Notes: generated by a model from the letters alone, not told the origin. A DNA stretch of 64,000 nucleotides from Dryococelus australis (GCA_029891345.1 CM057000.1:128501338-128565337), one strand, 5' to 3'. Positions 21,181 to 33,661 are shown, numbered from the stretch's first letter. Translations and numbers: made by a program.

Positions 21181-21225
21181 AGAGCTTCCAAAAGTGCTCA
21201 GTTCAGTTCTCCATGAACAGCCTTT
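21181..21225 (+). mobile_element. MITE-1 right-end fragment
   Basis: TTCCAAAAGTGCTCAG and CATGAACAGCC match the right terminus of MITE-1. Only this end is present. Confidence 0.6.
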
Positions 21226-21227
21226 AA

Positions 21228-21465
21228 CAATAATAAACGCACGTGGAGGGACGGGCCACTTGGCGAGGTTGGCACCAGCCGAAGTAATCTAATCTTCAGT
21301 AAAGACCGTAAACCTGCGGTCGCCCTGGATTGTGACATTAAGAGTGAATCTGTGCGCAAGGAGCTATGGAATTCGTCAGTGGCGTGTATCACATTTCGAA
21401 TGCGCCAGGGATCGAGTCCAGATCTCGGAAAATGAGAGGCCAGTCGCATGACTACCTTAAGGCCA
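21228..21465 (-). repeat. tRNA-derived SINE between MITE-1 pieces
   Basis: On the minus strand AGTCATGCGACTGGCC (A-box-like) is followed by GGACTCGATCCC (B-box-like) and about 170 bp of body, ending against the MITE-1 end fragment. An 83-codon frame covers it but has no protein features. Confidence 0.5.
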
Positions 21466-21589
21466 ACACTTAATGTGAATGTATATGTCTCGGAGTGGCA
21501 GTCAAATAAATTTCAACATCGGAACTCGTCTCTAGTAGTTCGTTCAAGGAAGTGCAAATTTGGTTCGTTTGTCACAGGGTACTTAAGAA

Positions 21590-22015
21590 TAAAGGCTGTT
21601 CACGATAAAGTGAGCTCTTTTGGAATCAACGTTAGAAAAAAGTCACTGCCCCTGCCTGCGTATATTTGAACGGCCGCACTGAGTGACATGCACCCGGTAA
21701 AGTTGGTAACGATGGATGGAAAGTAGTTACATTTCTTAACGTCGAATAAAAAGTGTCAGGAAATCATTAGTGTTAACTTAAATTATTTATTTCGCTTTCT
21801 GTTTATTTTAATGCACCAAAGTGTGAAAATGAGTAGATTTGTAAAATATTTAGTTTTCTAATAATTTCACAGTTTCACTTAACCGACGCATGAATAAAGT
21901 GATGAGGTCCACGGCAATGTTAATTTTACGTACGGCGGAAGAATATACAACGTGCATTCAAGTAGACCCTAAGCAGGGCTTCCAAAAGTGCTCATTTTAC
22001 CGTGAACAGCCTATA
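21590..22015 (+). mobile_element. MITE-1 copy (long form)
   Basis: The left end is AGGCTGTTCACGATAAAGTG and the right end ACCGTGAACAGCCTATA; the interior is collinear with the copies at 2193 and 25363. Confidence 0.9.
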
Positions 22016-22716
22016 CTGATGTGAAATTGTGGCGTAAAATTGCATTATGACAAAACGCCGTTCACCAATCTTCTACCTGGAGGTTAACTTGCCAGACAGC
22101 AGCACGACCAATAGGGAATATCGTATGACGTGCACTAGCCAATCAGACTCGCGGCCGCCACGCCACTGCGTATGTGTATACTTACCTATTCTATGGCTTA
22201 CGTCCTGCCAAGTTTGGGGGTAGCGGTTTGTAAAGGATCCGTGGGGTATGAATTATCGAAGAGCTACGATTCAGCTCGATGCCATTCGATTTCCGCCATC
22301 TCGTGTTGACCCCTACGTGGCCTGTAGCTCTGTGAACGTAACTTGAACAACACATTGAATTGAACTTGCGGCTGTTCCATTTATCATTCCTTCGATCTTA
22401 AAATTGTACTGTAAAATAATTTCCGTTTACTAATACGTCAATATGTGAAACGAAAATTTGGAAATCAATATCCGCTAAGTTTTTTAAAATTTTAAATAGG
22501 GACTCGTGTGAGATTATTAACGACTCACTGTTCCTTCTATTTTCAAATGATTTCCAGTCAGTATTAAATGATTATTTCCTCTAAATTCCCGAAGCAAAAT
22601 GCTACAATAACAGAAGGCAATGTTTCAGTGTTAGCCCATGAAAATATCTTCGTAAACCGGATTCTGCAATACAAATAATTGCTCAAAATAAGTTGATACA
22701 AAATGCCATATCCTTC
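22016..22716. other. AT-rich DNA, no recognisable feature
   Basis: Nothing assignable; a short GC-rich patch with GCGGCCGCC lies at about 22152. Confidence 0.4.
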
Positions 22717-23096
22717 CTTAAGGGGAATCTGTACCCGCCATCTTGGACCTACGTACTTGTGGACACATTGCGTTACACATCTAGTATTTTATTTTTTGCA
22801 TCGTCAGGGTATAAGGCATTACTTTGCACGTTTTATAACATTTGTATTGGTTACCGACTGTTACTAGAGTTATTTCCATAAACACCCGCAATCAAAAATT
22901 ATTTATTTGTTACCAGCAGTTAAAAGTCAAAAAAATAACTCGGGAAGTGCAGTTGTACTAATTGAATTGAGCTTGAGAAGCTGTTGTTTATGCTGTATCG
23001 TGCAAAAAAAGTTCGCTAAAAATTCTTAAATAAATCTTATGGCAAAAAGTTGACAAAGCCAATATGAGTGCGATAGATTCCCCTTTAGCTCCATTA
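22717..23096. mobile_element. Possible MITE with AAGGGGAATCT ends
   Basis: CTTAAGGGGAATCTG at about 22717 and AGATTCCCCTTTAG at about 23080 are inverted over about 15 bp. The 380-bp interior is AT-rich and non-coding. The match is short, so this is tentative. Confidence 0.35.
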
Positions 23097-23123
23097 TGCA
23101 ATGGAAGAAGTTTCAGATACCAA

Positions 23124-23198
<75 letters not shown>

Positions 23199-23219
23199 CA
23201 CACACACACACACACACAT
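23124..23219. repeat. (GT)n(TA)n(CA)n microsatellite
   Basis: GTGTGT flanks a long TA tract, which is followed by CACACA, making the whole tract an imperfect palindrome of about 96 bp. Confidence 0.95.
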
Positions 23220-24100
23220 ACTTGAAAAGTATTCGTTTACACCCTGAATAATATTTTTTTCTCTCGACTAATTTCCGCTTGCCTTAAACATCTGCGCTCG
23301 TTCCCTTAATAGAAAAAAAAATTAAGAATAGTTTATTGAGCCTCAGACTTGTTCGGTTGTTCTAACGTCATCTGTATCTACCTACGGTTTAGTACACACA
23401 GCAATTTAACTAGTGCGTTTAGCTCATCAGTTTGTTTGCAATAAACATTATATATAAAGGTAGGTTGGAATTAATATTTTGATTGGAATGACTAAGTAAT
23501 TTGATTAGCTCGAACAGTCTGATGTCAATCGATACATAATTTGTATCGGGAACAAAATAAGCTTGGTCAAGTACTGAGATTTGTTTGGTTGACTATAGAC
23601 TGATTACAATTTACAGCTCGAGAGTTTGTTTATAATATTTGTGACAATTAGGATAGTAAGAATATTTGTTTATGTATGTATTGAAGTTTAATTACGGCAT
23701 AAATATTCCCAAGAAAACAAGTTAAAATTAATTAACCTGAAAAACTAAAGAATATTTAGCAGTGTGCACGTTATACCTTAGATTAATATGTAATTTAAAG
23801 CTTTCATATTTCGTCGCAGGCAGTTTAGTCTGTAGCGGGTTCGAATCTTGGTGCTGCCTCCCATGTTATTTATAACAGCCGAAACTCAAATTTTCTCACA
23901 GCCATGCAAGCCTTTAGTTATACAGACCATATCGTACACATCTTGGGAAACCAAATAGGAACAACAAAGTAATTTGGTTTCAAGCACAAAAATATTCAAT
24001 ATTCCCTATAAAAACCTTTAATTTAGTTTGCGCCAAATGAACTTATTTTTGTTCAGCAAAACATTTAATTCGGTGTGCAACAAACGTAGATTTGCAAGTG
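23220..24100. other. AT-rich DNA; isolated B-box-like word
   Basis: GGGTTCGAATCT at about 23837 resembles a tRNA B-box, but no A-box or SINE body could be supported. Confidence 0.35.
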
Positions 24101-25230
24101 AAACGAGCACGCTCAGCCACGCTCTATTTCAAATCCGAATCCAGGAAGTCGTGATACGTAGCGACTGAGCAAATCCAAACATAGGGCTCGGACTACACGT
24201 ACACAAACACAGTTTACACGATGTGAGCAACTGCGTAGCGAGAAGGCTCACGACTGGCAACGCTAATTTAATCGCATCGACGTCGAGGGAGGGAGGCGGG
24301 AGCGTATAATCAGGACAAAGCGTGGCGTGACGCATTAGCCGGCCGAGCAGGAAGCTGCGTAACGGCATCAGAACGACTACACAAACAGGCGCTGCGCGGG
24401 AGAGATACGCATCATCAGCAATGATTCATGCCCGTGAGCATCGCGTGGCCATGCTAGCATTAGACGGGGGCGAGGCGGTAGGCGTGATGAAATCCATGGA
24501 TATCAGGTGGTTTATTTCTCCTCCGACAACCCGGCCGGCGCGGCCGAGTATATCGATTCGCAGGCGGCGGCGCGCGCCGGCTAGGGCTGGGCGATATTGC
24601 GATTTATCGACCACGAAACAACACTGCAGATCAATATATCGCATTTCGCGATATTAGCAATATGCGGTATTATCGATATAAGCAATATGCGATGTCAGCG
24701 ATATGTAACATTTTCGATATCTTTATAACCGATATTCGCGATACCGATATTTCGGATATCAGTATAAATTATATTTGCGATATATCGCCATAAATTTTCA
24801 ATATTCTTTTGAAACGATACGTTGCACCAATACCGACATGGTCACCATGTTTCTAAACGATATTGAAAAGTGTATATCGTATAGCCGTACGCGGCGAGGT
24901 ATCGATTCGCGAGCCGCGGATTACTGTCGCCCAGTGGCGGCCCGCACCGGGTCGGAATTAGGGCGCGAACGAGGGTGCATTATTAAAAAGCGGCACGCGG
25001 ATTCTACAGATAGGGGGCCCACGACGACCAAATGACCGTTCGGGGGCATGAATTATATCAATATTTGATAAGCGGGCGGCGAGCAGCGGTCAAAGGCTCG
25101 AATCCCGTTCGGCGCATCGTTTATTAACGATCGCCGCATAGCGACTGTCTTCGCGCGGCGACTTAGCGGCTTAACGAGACTGTCCGATCTGGCCGCGATC
25201 CGCACCACCCACAACTAGAATAACCACCTT
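24100..25230. promoter_or_regulatory. CpG-rich island in AT-rich surroundings (candidate regulatory DNA)
   Basis: About 24100-24575 and 24890-25230 are strikingly rich in CG dinucleotides (for example GGCGGCGGCGCGCGCCGG near 24563) compared with the flanks. They are split by a CGATA-rich block (24585-24800). The word TATCGATTCGC occurs on both sides of that block (about 24551 and 24900). No terminal repeats or protein families are seen; frames here are 87 codons or fewer. It could be an unmethylated regulatory or promoter element of a host gene. That is inference from composition only. Confidence 0.4.
24585..24800. repeat. CGATA/ATATCG-rich cryptic repeat block
   Basis: The words CGATAT, ATATCG and ATCGAT recur more than a dozen times in about 215 bp without a fixed period. 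It begins with AGGGCTGGGCGATATTGCG, a start that resembles some hAT ends, but no matching right end was found. ATCGAT cores also resemble insect DREF sites. Confidence 0.7.
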
Positions 25231-25362
25231 GCTGCTCCTGCTTGCCTGGTACCTGCGGTGGACCAGGTTGCAGCTTCTCCCTCTACTCACTGTGCAAGGA
25301 GAGTCACTTCCAATGAACCACTGCATTGACTATACAGCGTGCACAACTCACTAAAAATTATT

Positions 25363-25791
25363 AAAGCCTGTTCACCGTAAAGTGGGCATTTTTTAACTCA
25401 GCATTAGAAAAAAAAAAGTCACTGCCACTGTCTAGTATTCATTTTAACCGGTGCACTAAAGTGACATGCGCCCAGTAAAGTTGGTAATGAAGGATGGAAA
25501 GTAGTTCCATATCTTAACGCCGAATAAAAATTGTTACGTAACCATTTGGGATAACTTAAATTATTTCTTTCGCTTTCTGGTTTTTTATGCATAGGGGTGT
25601 AAAAATTATCAGATTTTAAAACCATTTACTTTTCTAATAATTTCATAGATTTACTTCATCGACGCATGAATAAAGTGACGAAACCCATGGCAATATTAAA
25701 TTTACATAAGGCGGAGGAAGGCACAACGTACATATAAATAAATCTTAAGCAGCGCTTTCAAAAGTGCTCATTTTACCGTGAACAGTCTATA
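25363..25791 (+). mobile_element. MITE-1 copy (long form)
   Basis: The left end AAGCCTGTTCACCGTAAAGT and the right end ACCGTGAACAGTCTAT are inverted; the interior is collinear with the other long copies. Confidence 0.9.
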
Positions 25792-25871
25792 CGCACCAAA
25801 TTATTTTAAAAAAGTACGTTTATGTCGCAAATTAAAGAATAATACATATTTTACATATGTTACTTACTTAC

Positions 25872-26200
25872 TTTCTTTCTTTCTTTCACTCTGGCTCACC
25901 GAGCGAGGTGGCATAGTGGCTAAACTTTTAACTGGCATTGGGGAGGACCTGGGTTCGAATCCCGGTCCGGCTATCCTGGTTTTGGTTTCCCATGGTTTCC
26001 CGAAATCATTACAAGCGAATGCTGGGCGTGTTCCTTACTACAGGCTGAGTCATTCCCTGTTGCTGCTCCTATGCGTAGCTCCCTGCATCACTAACGAACT
26101 CTCTGTCGACGAGGCGTTAAGACCTCCCTATCACCTAGCCACACTTCATTCTCGCTGCCTCAGAAAGCACATTTTAAATATCACCAAGTACTACCTTCGT
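25872..26200 (+). mobile_element. tRNA-derived SINE of the CGAGCGAGGTGGC type
   Basis: After a short (CTTT)n tract the head reads CGAGCGAGGTGGCATAGTGG (A-box in TGGCATAGTGG), with B-box GGGTTCGAATCCC about 40 bp later and then TTTGGTTTCCCATGG and CCCGAAATCATTACAAGCGA. This head and body are of a type I know from Orthoptera and stick insects. A 150-codon frame runs through it, but the SINE explains the sequence. The 3' edge is approximate. Confidence 0.85.
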
Positions 26201-26229
26201 AATAATTCCCTGGCTGTCGTTATAAAATA

Positions 26230-26660
26230 AGTAATACCGTGTACATATATTTTTTTCCAATTTATTTTATATGCATCCATTTTCAGCTGCAAATTAACTT
26301 CAATATTCATACGTACAGAAAAAATAACAATTAAAAATAGCTTTTATCTTCAGTACCAATATTTTCTGACATAAAACCATGATAATTTTTATAATTGCTA
26401 TACTTTGCGATTTTTTAAATTTGAAATATGCTTCCTACAACATCCAGAAAGTAAACCGTTTGAATTTTGAGTAAAAATGTACTCTTATTAATTTTTTTAA
26501 ATATTTAAATGCGTGAATTCTAGCAAATTACTTTATAGTGTTGCAAACTACATTCATTCTTCTTTCATATAAAACATAAAATCGTTCTTTTCTGACAATT
26601 TTTTATAAATGTGTGTACTACTTTATAATATGTTCTGCACGTTGTACAGTCCGGTGGAAT
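26230..26660. other. AT-rich DNA, no recognisable feature
   Basis: Nothing assignable was seen. Confidence 0.4.
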
Positions 26661-26734
26661 GATCAATCTGAAAGCCAATTTCCATGCACTATGAAGCTTT
26701 CTCATTACTACAGGGAGTAAATCCAATTTTCAGT

Positions 26735-27310
26735 GATTCCCGTTGATCTTGGGGGTATTTTATTCCACAAGTCTTGCTCTTCAGTATCTACTGGGCTTCT
26801 GGGTTTCAGACGCGTACAGGATTTCTTATCATGCGTCTCGACAGTCACTATAACTGCTGTAATCAGAGAAGCTGTCATTCAATAACTAACTACAACCAAA
26901 GAATAGCGACCTTATATATTCAGGTCTCTGGTAAAGTGGAACCTGTTTCCTGATTGGAGGAAGACAGGTTGAGATTGGCCAGTCAGATCACAGAGATTTG
27001 TGTATGGATATGAATGTCAATGGAAATAATCAATAAATTACATCGCGCAAAAATATATCTAATAAATACACGGAAATTTTATTTCAACGCAAAAATAGAT
27101 TACGACTTTCTAAGAAAATATTTTCTGTACAGAACTGCATTTAACACAAAGACTGTATCCTACTTTAAAAAAGGTTTAAATAAAAACGTACTAGGTATTC
27201 ATACATATTCTAAGTGTTGATTGGATTGGCCAACCACCTCAGCCAATCAGGAGGAAGCCAGCTAGAGGTTGGTCGAAGTGCCCAGGCCAGCCAATAGATG
27301 ATGAGAATGA
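26735..27310. mobile_element. Penelope-like element non-coding fragments, partly inverted
   Basis: GCTTCTGGGTTTCAGACGCG (about 26797), the following CTTATATATTC, and CCTGATTGGAGGAAGACAGG match in order the non-coding part of the Penelope element at 39095-39300. At 27216-27260 the words TTGGCCAACCACCTCAGCCA and ATCAGGAGGAAGCC are the reverse complement of that same part. So two oppositely oriented pieces lie about 260 bp apart, a layout often seen at Penelope insertions. Confidence 0.6.
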
Positions 27311-27584
27311 TCTCGAAAGCTTGCGATTTATTTTTCTCCAGTGAAATAGGTGGTTCACAATTAACTGCTCAGAACAATTAGAGGTACAAGATTCGAAACA
27401 CGCATATTGTTCCACGAGTTGTATACGCAGTGATATATTAGGTGTCAGTAGACAATCCAAACCTTTACCTAACAGTAATTCACATATTGTGTAAGTCTCA
27501 GTGTACACATGGATGCTGCAAGCAGACATTAAACACTATGTACATCAAAGTGGAATCATCGTCCCATTCATGTGATATTTTTCC

Positions 27585-28290
27585 ACACGGAAACCCTTCA
27601 TTATGTGGTATGCACCATATGCCCCTATGATAGCTTCAGACCTTCAACGCACACTTCTGATCAGTCGAGGCATCTCCACTTGCGGAATGTTCTCCAATTC
27701 GTTGACGAGAGCATCGGCACGTTCTCGAATTGTCCGATGGGCCTTAGGACGACGTCTGACTCGTTGGTCTAGCTTGTCGCGTAATTAATCGAGTGCACCG
27801 AGACCGGGGCTCGTGGTGAGTTAACCCATGGTCTGAATCTGGAGTTCCAGTAGGGCCGCTATGGGGGTGGATGCTGTGTGTACTCTTGCACCGTCTTGTT
27901 GCAGCACAGACTGGATGGAGCCCCATCCCCGCTGCAATGGGCACATCATGATCGAGTACAGTTTCCCTCGTGTATCTGGCAGCAGTAAGTTCGTATCGGG
28001 TCGCGACACGGTACGTTCGTCCGTCTATAGTGATGCCACCCCGCACCATGACAGACCCAGCGTCAAACATGTCCCGTTACTCGACTTCTGCGTGTGTGCA
28101 TACACTGCGCTCCCCGGCAACGAAACACTTCTAATTTACATTCCTGGAACCCTGATTTGATTCTACGCCCTACCTACGACAGATTTCGCCCCAATGAATT
28201 CTGCAGCCACTTCATGAATAGCCCGTCCTTCCTGCAACAATATGATCTCACGGACAGTTTCCACTTCCATTTGATACCGCGTTTGGACTG
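27585..28290 (-). pseudogene. Tc1 transposase pseudogene, near full length
   Basis: Minus strand, in order: MEVETVREIILLQEGRAIHE (HTH start), then after broken sequence GSVMVRGGITIDGRTYRV, LTAARYTRETVLDHDVP, SVLQQDGARVHTA with the second catalytic Asp kept (in another frame), a degraded SPGLGALD region where SPDLNPIEH is expected, then DKLDQRVRRRPKAHRTIRE and ALVNELENIPQVEMPRLIRS, a well-kept C-terminus. The first-Asp region (SDESRF) is not recognisable. At least two frame changes and several stops are present. This is a different Tc1 family from the others in the window. Confidence 0.85.
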
Positions 28291-28299
28291 ACTGAATGT

Positions 28300-28990
28300 A
28301 CACAAGCGCTACGAACATGACCTTCACTTACAGATACTATATCTTGGTGTAAGACTACGTGCTTTACTGATCCGCCAATTTTGTATTTGGCATAACACAA
28401 TACGTTTTACAATATCGTAGAGGTCATAGTTATGATGGTTAATTTCATATTCTGTCTGTATTTAGACAGCATCTAGGAACAAGACCAAACAGTCATAGTT
28501 AAAACATCACCTGGTTAAATTCTACAGTCAACTAAAATTATGTCCCTCTAATTTTCTTTTGCGCAGTGTATTAAAATCAACATTCAACAAGAATCAATTT
28601 CCCTAACTTAACCGTTCACTACAGCACATACGCAAAATTATCAATTTTGACACGTTTTATTACAGATAAATAGGTCATTTTAGCCTGTGCAATGAACACT
28701 TTTTTATTTTTCGCGGTTGCACTAGAATTAGTATAACATTTCTCTAAATACTGGAACTAGTGAAAGTGTGTTTGTGTGTGATTTTACTACCACCGTCTTT
28801 TTAAGAGACTGTGGAATATAATGTAAACAACAAATTATGGTTCGCGCACGTGAGGGTATTATCTTATTGTATAATTAAAGCCACCTCCTCTACAATGTCC
28901 CAAATATTTTGGGAACTGTGACTGAAAGGGTTAAAAAAAAAAAAAAAAAAATGTTACCATTACAAGCTCTGAAAACCAGTTTTCGTGGGT
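28300..28990. other. AT-rich DNA, no recognisable feature
   Basis: A poly-A run lies at about 28934-28951. No gene or element was recognised. Confidence 0.4.
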
Positions 28991-28998
28991 ATAATAAT

Positions 28999-29263
28999 TA
29001 GGGACACACGAATTTCGCGAAAGGATTTCACGACCTGTTGTATTTCAAAACACTTTAGCTCACTTTACGCGTGTGAAATATGCCTGTCCTCGAATCAGAG
29101 ACGTACAGTATCAGAGTTACTTAATTCTTATTGGCCAGTCAACTAAGAAAATGTTTCTCACAGACACACGCCGCCAATAAGCAAAAGGAAACTGCTGGCA
29201 CGCTCGTAGGGTATTGAAATTTAGCGTGAGCGGAAATATTATCGCGAAATTCGTCTATCCCTA
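28999..29263. mobile_element. hAT-type MITE with 8-bp target duplication
   Basis: The left end TAGGGACACACGAATTTCGC and the right end (reverse complement TAGGGATAGACGAATTTCGC) are inverted with two differences in 20. The flanking octamers ATAATAAT (28991-28998) and TTAATAAT (29264-29271) agree at 7 of 8, as expected for hAT. The interior is 265 bp and non-coding. Confidence 0.8.
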
Positions 29264-29271
29264 TTAATAAT

Positions 29272-30870
29272 ACAAATTTACGTAACTGTAATAGATATGC
29301 CCTTTACAACAATGTAGCTGCGTCTCTCGCACTAATGGGCTATGAACAGGTACATGGCAATCTTTTTGAATTATAGACTGTAGTTTGAAATAAGGAACCA
29401 AGCAGAACTTTCGAAGATCCTCGATCAACAGTTTTAGTAGTCTGGTATATTAGATTTTAGTGAATACCATACGATATAATCAAGTAAATATTAATAGTGA
29501 GAGTGCAAGACACAGCCGACAAACAGAAGTTTAAAACCTGAAATGGGAAGCTAAACTATCGCTGAGAACTCCTCCACACAAATATTTAAATACCTAAATA
29601 TGATGACAGTAGAATGAATCTCTGCAGGAAAACTAAGTGAATTAGGACATTAAATTCAATGCTTATTAAAGTTCCCTTTCTATTGTACTATTGAAGAAAT
29701 GCGTGAGGTACACTCAAATTCTCCATTTGCCTTAAAAGCAACCCAAACCCCATATAATATAGTATTTTTTCCTTCTGAAATTCTAATTAAAAGATGTACG
29801 AAATTGGTTTTCCAAACAAAGGAGTGGTTGAAAACAGATGGGGTCTTAACTTTCCTTTATTTATTTTTTGTGATAATTTCTCTTTTTTATCACCTTAAAA
29901 TCCATAACATACAAAGTTGTGAGCTAAATCATCTATCATTATAAAATTGGGCGAAAAACTGTTAATTACAAGACCCACAAAACTTGTCTTATTGGCAATG
30001 TTTCTTTGCAATTCATTTTCCGGCTTTCCTTTTCAACTTACTATTATGTACTGTAATTACGCCAGTAAATGGCGATAAACAATTGGCTTGAACAAAGCTA
30101 AAACCCAAGACGAGCCCGGCAATAAATATATTTCGTTACAAATGTTGCAATTCGTGCTAATTTATTTCAAAATTAAACTTTAAAATGCAAATACGACATT
30201 AGTACTTCATTGCCGTATTTTCTTCATCGTTTAAAATCCATTCCTATTTAAAATAAGGCATGACGCTTAAAATTTACGACTTATTAGCCTCTACTAAACT
30301 CGATTAGTTTTAATCAGTGTCTTAAGCGTTCCTAGCCGATTTATACCTTATGGGTAATACTTACCCCAGAGTGGATCTGCGCCGTCTCCAATTGGAAAAA
30401 GGGCCCTCGAGGGACTATTTATATAACCCTCGCTTCCCATTTTCCTTCCCTTCAAAAGACTTTCATAAGGTAGGTAATTCTGGCTCATCAATTTCCGACA
30501 AGGACGTGGAAGCACTTCCAGTGTCCGGGATAAATAACAAGCTGATGACGTATATGGCGACGTGGATAGGGGAAGGGGGAAGAATCGTGTGATTAGGGCA
30601 GCCGTCTAAGCCAAACTGCAGTTCAACACGTGCCTCTGATTCGTAGACTGTAGATGAGGTAGGCCGATCTCGCTGGCTGCGAAAAAAAACAATATTCGTA
30701 TCCCTGAAGGGAGCCCTTTTTTTTCGTGAATTTTATTATTTAATAAAATACCATGTAATCTAAACAAATTTAGTCAAAATAACACCACATTATTTAAAAT
30801 TAAATTAAAAGCTCTTCTAAAGGCACATTCCTTCTACTCATTAGAGGAGGGGGGGGGGGTTCATATGGAA
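29272..30870. other. AT-rich DNA, no recognisable feature
   Basis: Frames of up to 81 codons show no family features. A G-rich run (G10) is at about 30849. Confidence 0.45.
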
Positions 30871-31128
30871 TGGGCTTGATTCTTGTGTTTTATATGTTTT
30901 AGTATGGTATATTTTACAATATGGTAACTTTTAATTTCTCTTATGTTTTAGTACATTATGTATTTGCATCAAGTTTTACTGCATTATCTATGTTATTGCA
31001 TTATTTCATTGTATGCACATTGTAATGTATTGTATATTGTTTTGTATTTTGCATTAACGTGCTCTACATCCCTAGCCGTTTAGGGCTGCTATGGGATATT
31101 ATTGAGCTAATAAATAAATAAATAAAAC
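30870..31128 (+). mobile_element. Probable LINE 3' end with AATA-repeat tail
   Basis: A T/G-rich stretch with repeated ATTGTAT words leads to CCCTAGCCGTTTAGGGCTGC and then (AATA)n (TAATAAATAAATAAATAAA). This is typical of LINE 3' UTRs and their simple tails. No coding part was recognised upstream. Confidence 0.45.
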
Positions 31129-31129
31129 A

Positions 31130-33560
31130 AAAATAATAATAACATTGATCCTTTTTTCTTTCAATACGACTAGCAAAAACAGCGTGGCTTGGATTTGAGG
31201 TTAGAACACTTATTAGTAAACAAGTGCTTTTAGATGTTCGTATACTTCCTCTAACCAGTTTGGAATGCGGTTAGATTGAATTCAAATCGATGAAACTATT
31301 TTATTCATATGAATGTGCTTGTCTTTTTAAAAATAAGATATAAACAATTAAGTTCATCCCTTTTGGCCATGTGACTTTGACAGATGTGTTCTTTTGGGGT
31401 AGTTCAGTGTTGGACACATGCGCGGAAGACGAATAAGCGGTTTACCTCATCTTTAGTCTATGATGTGATAGCGGCAGCAGTTGCGTTGCACATCATGAAA
31501 GGATATCCCCAGATTGTAGGCTCGCTAAATAGCGCGAACTATCACTTTTGTATGAAAGTACATTCCTGGCTTTGTCAACAGACGCAGCAAACTGCTTTGA
31601 CAGAAACACTTGTGTTATTACAGACGTAGGCATTTTATGATGTATCGCAACTGCTGTAACGAACTGTCAAAAAACTAAGGTGAAAGCTATGGCTTAGTAC
31701 ATTTTAATATGAATTTTGTAAATTTGTGTTCAAAAATATGTACTTGATATCAAACTATTAAAAACTCACCAATAATAGTTGTACGATATGGAGAGACTTT
31801 TCTGTACCTGATTTGTATATAAAGAGATACTGTAAATTGGCATATTTTAGCAGGATTATTTTTTATTGTTGGAAAATGGGTTTTAATAATTATAGTTTCA
31901 ATTGAAAAATAAAAAGGATTGAAAAATATTTGTGTTGATGCAGAACAGCCATGCAGGCAAGATAAAACTGATGTCCCTTAAAATAATTGGTTATATAATG
32001 TCCGGATAATAAAGTGTGCGTACTTGGCAAACATATAAAACTACTCATTATTTTTTTCTTTCTAATGTTTATTACCGTATGTCACGTAGAACAATTTGGG
32101 CTTTTACTTCTATGAGCTGTCTAGTAAATTCTTTTATTTAGAATACTTGTAAATTTTGTTTTGAAAATATAATGAATGAGCAGTAATGACCCAATTGCGA
32201 AGCATAAAACTGTGTGTCAACAACTATATCTTTCTGTAGCGGGCATTCTTACATTATATTAAGTGTATTGATATGCATAACTCAGCCAATCATCAAAACT
32301 ACACTTTACAATGACTTTATTTCGTGTGTGTTTATATTTATGTATGTATATGTAGGTGCCTGCGTGTGTATACGTATTACATTTAAATTACTGTCGTTTA
32401 CTAACTCACAGAATATACGAGCGCCGTTTCTGGAACATGCATCTCCACTATTCAATACTTCGTACCAGTGTACTATTTTCTCTCATCGAACTAGTTTACT
32501 ATATTTTATTTCAAACAGCGTATCTACGAGATCTGGGTGCGGTTTAACTAGCCTGTCCTTAATATGTTTTCATGTCAACTTTTCTCTAAAGCCATAGAAA
32601 GGGCCTTGTTTTTACCGGCATCCACACCTTGAAAGACTATATGCCTGGCACTCTCCGATTGCTCAAGCTTTAGGCATCGAATTTAAAGCATATATTACCT
32701 CCTTAGCAGGTATTTTCACATTTTCACTTTCTGTGATGAAACTTCATACGTATATACAACTTAATAACATTTTTTTTTTTTTTGTGATAGGTGGCTGAAA
32801 CTAACGTGTCAAAATTTTCAGGTTATCTTAACTGATAGACTTCATTTTCTTAAATACAACTTTCTTGGCACAAATGTATCACTGGACAACACTGTTTACC
32901 TGAGTTGGCCCATACGCATACGTGCCGTGTACCTCAAGCACATTTTCATCTACCCTCGTGGGTTTCCACGGAATTTCTCTATGATCTTCGAAGAATTCTT
33001 TGCAATAACCAATAAAACATTGTTTTGGCTACAGTCCATTACAGTGGGTTTCGTTCTCTACGAGATCCATTACAATGGAGTATGTCCAAAATAATGTTTC
33101 ATCGCACAGTTAATTTATATAACTCGACATTCTTTCTTCGTCCAACGAGGTTAACGTTTCGAAATCACGTAACTCTAGCATATATTAAACCAACTTCGAT
33201 TGGAGCTGCGCGTAGGTAAAGAATCGCAAATTATTTCCTTACATGAAATGGTAAGAAAATTCAGATTCATGGAACTGCCTTGTATGTTATCACGATGGAA
33301 CCTGGCGCAGGTGTAAAATTGTACAATTTTTTCTTTTATGTGTAGTGACCAGAAAATGTTAACTTCACTTGTCTCGGAAAACTTTCAGTTACTACGATGA
33401 GACTTAGCGTATATACAAAACTCGACAAATTTGAAGGCGAGTCGTTTGAACAGCGATGTCAAAAATCTTTCAGATTTGTATAACTAGTTCCCGTCTAAAA
33501 TACTGAACTCATTCTTTCTTAATTTTTTGTTTATTATTTGAAATTAAAATATAGTGAATT
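31130..33560. other. AT-rich DNA; one short dispersed repeat
   Basis: About 67 bp at 31409-31475 (ATGCGCGGAAGACGAATAAG and following) recurs at 48174-48240 in the same orientation. No other feature was recognised, and the 127-codon frame at 32214-32597 has no family features. Confidence 0.5.
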
Positions 33561-33563
33561 TCT

Positions 33564-33625
33564 TGAAAACAATATCTATCCTACACCATTTTCCTTTCAT
33601 TATTGCCTTGCTGTTTAATTGTACG

Positions 33626-33661
<36 letters not shown>

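Noticed and set aside
24577..24600. hAT left terminus AGGGCTGGGCGATATTGCG
   Set aside because: No inverted partner or 8-bp duplication could be found, so only the CGATA-rich block is annotated.
25778..26230. 150-codon open frame, the longest in the window
   Set aside because: It runs through a tRNA-derived SINE and the end of a MITE; the sequence is explained by those and the protein has no domain.
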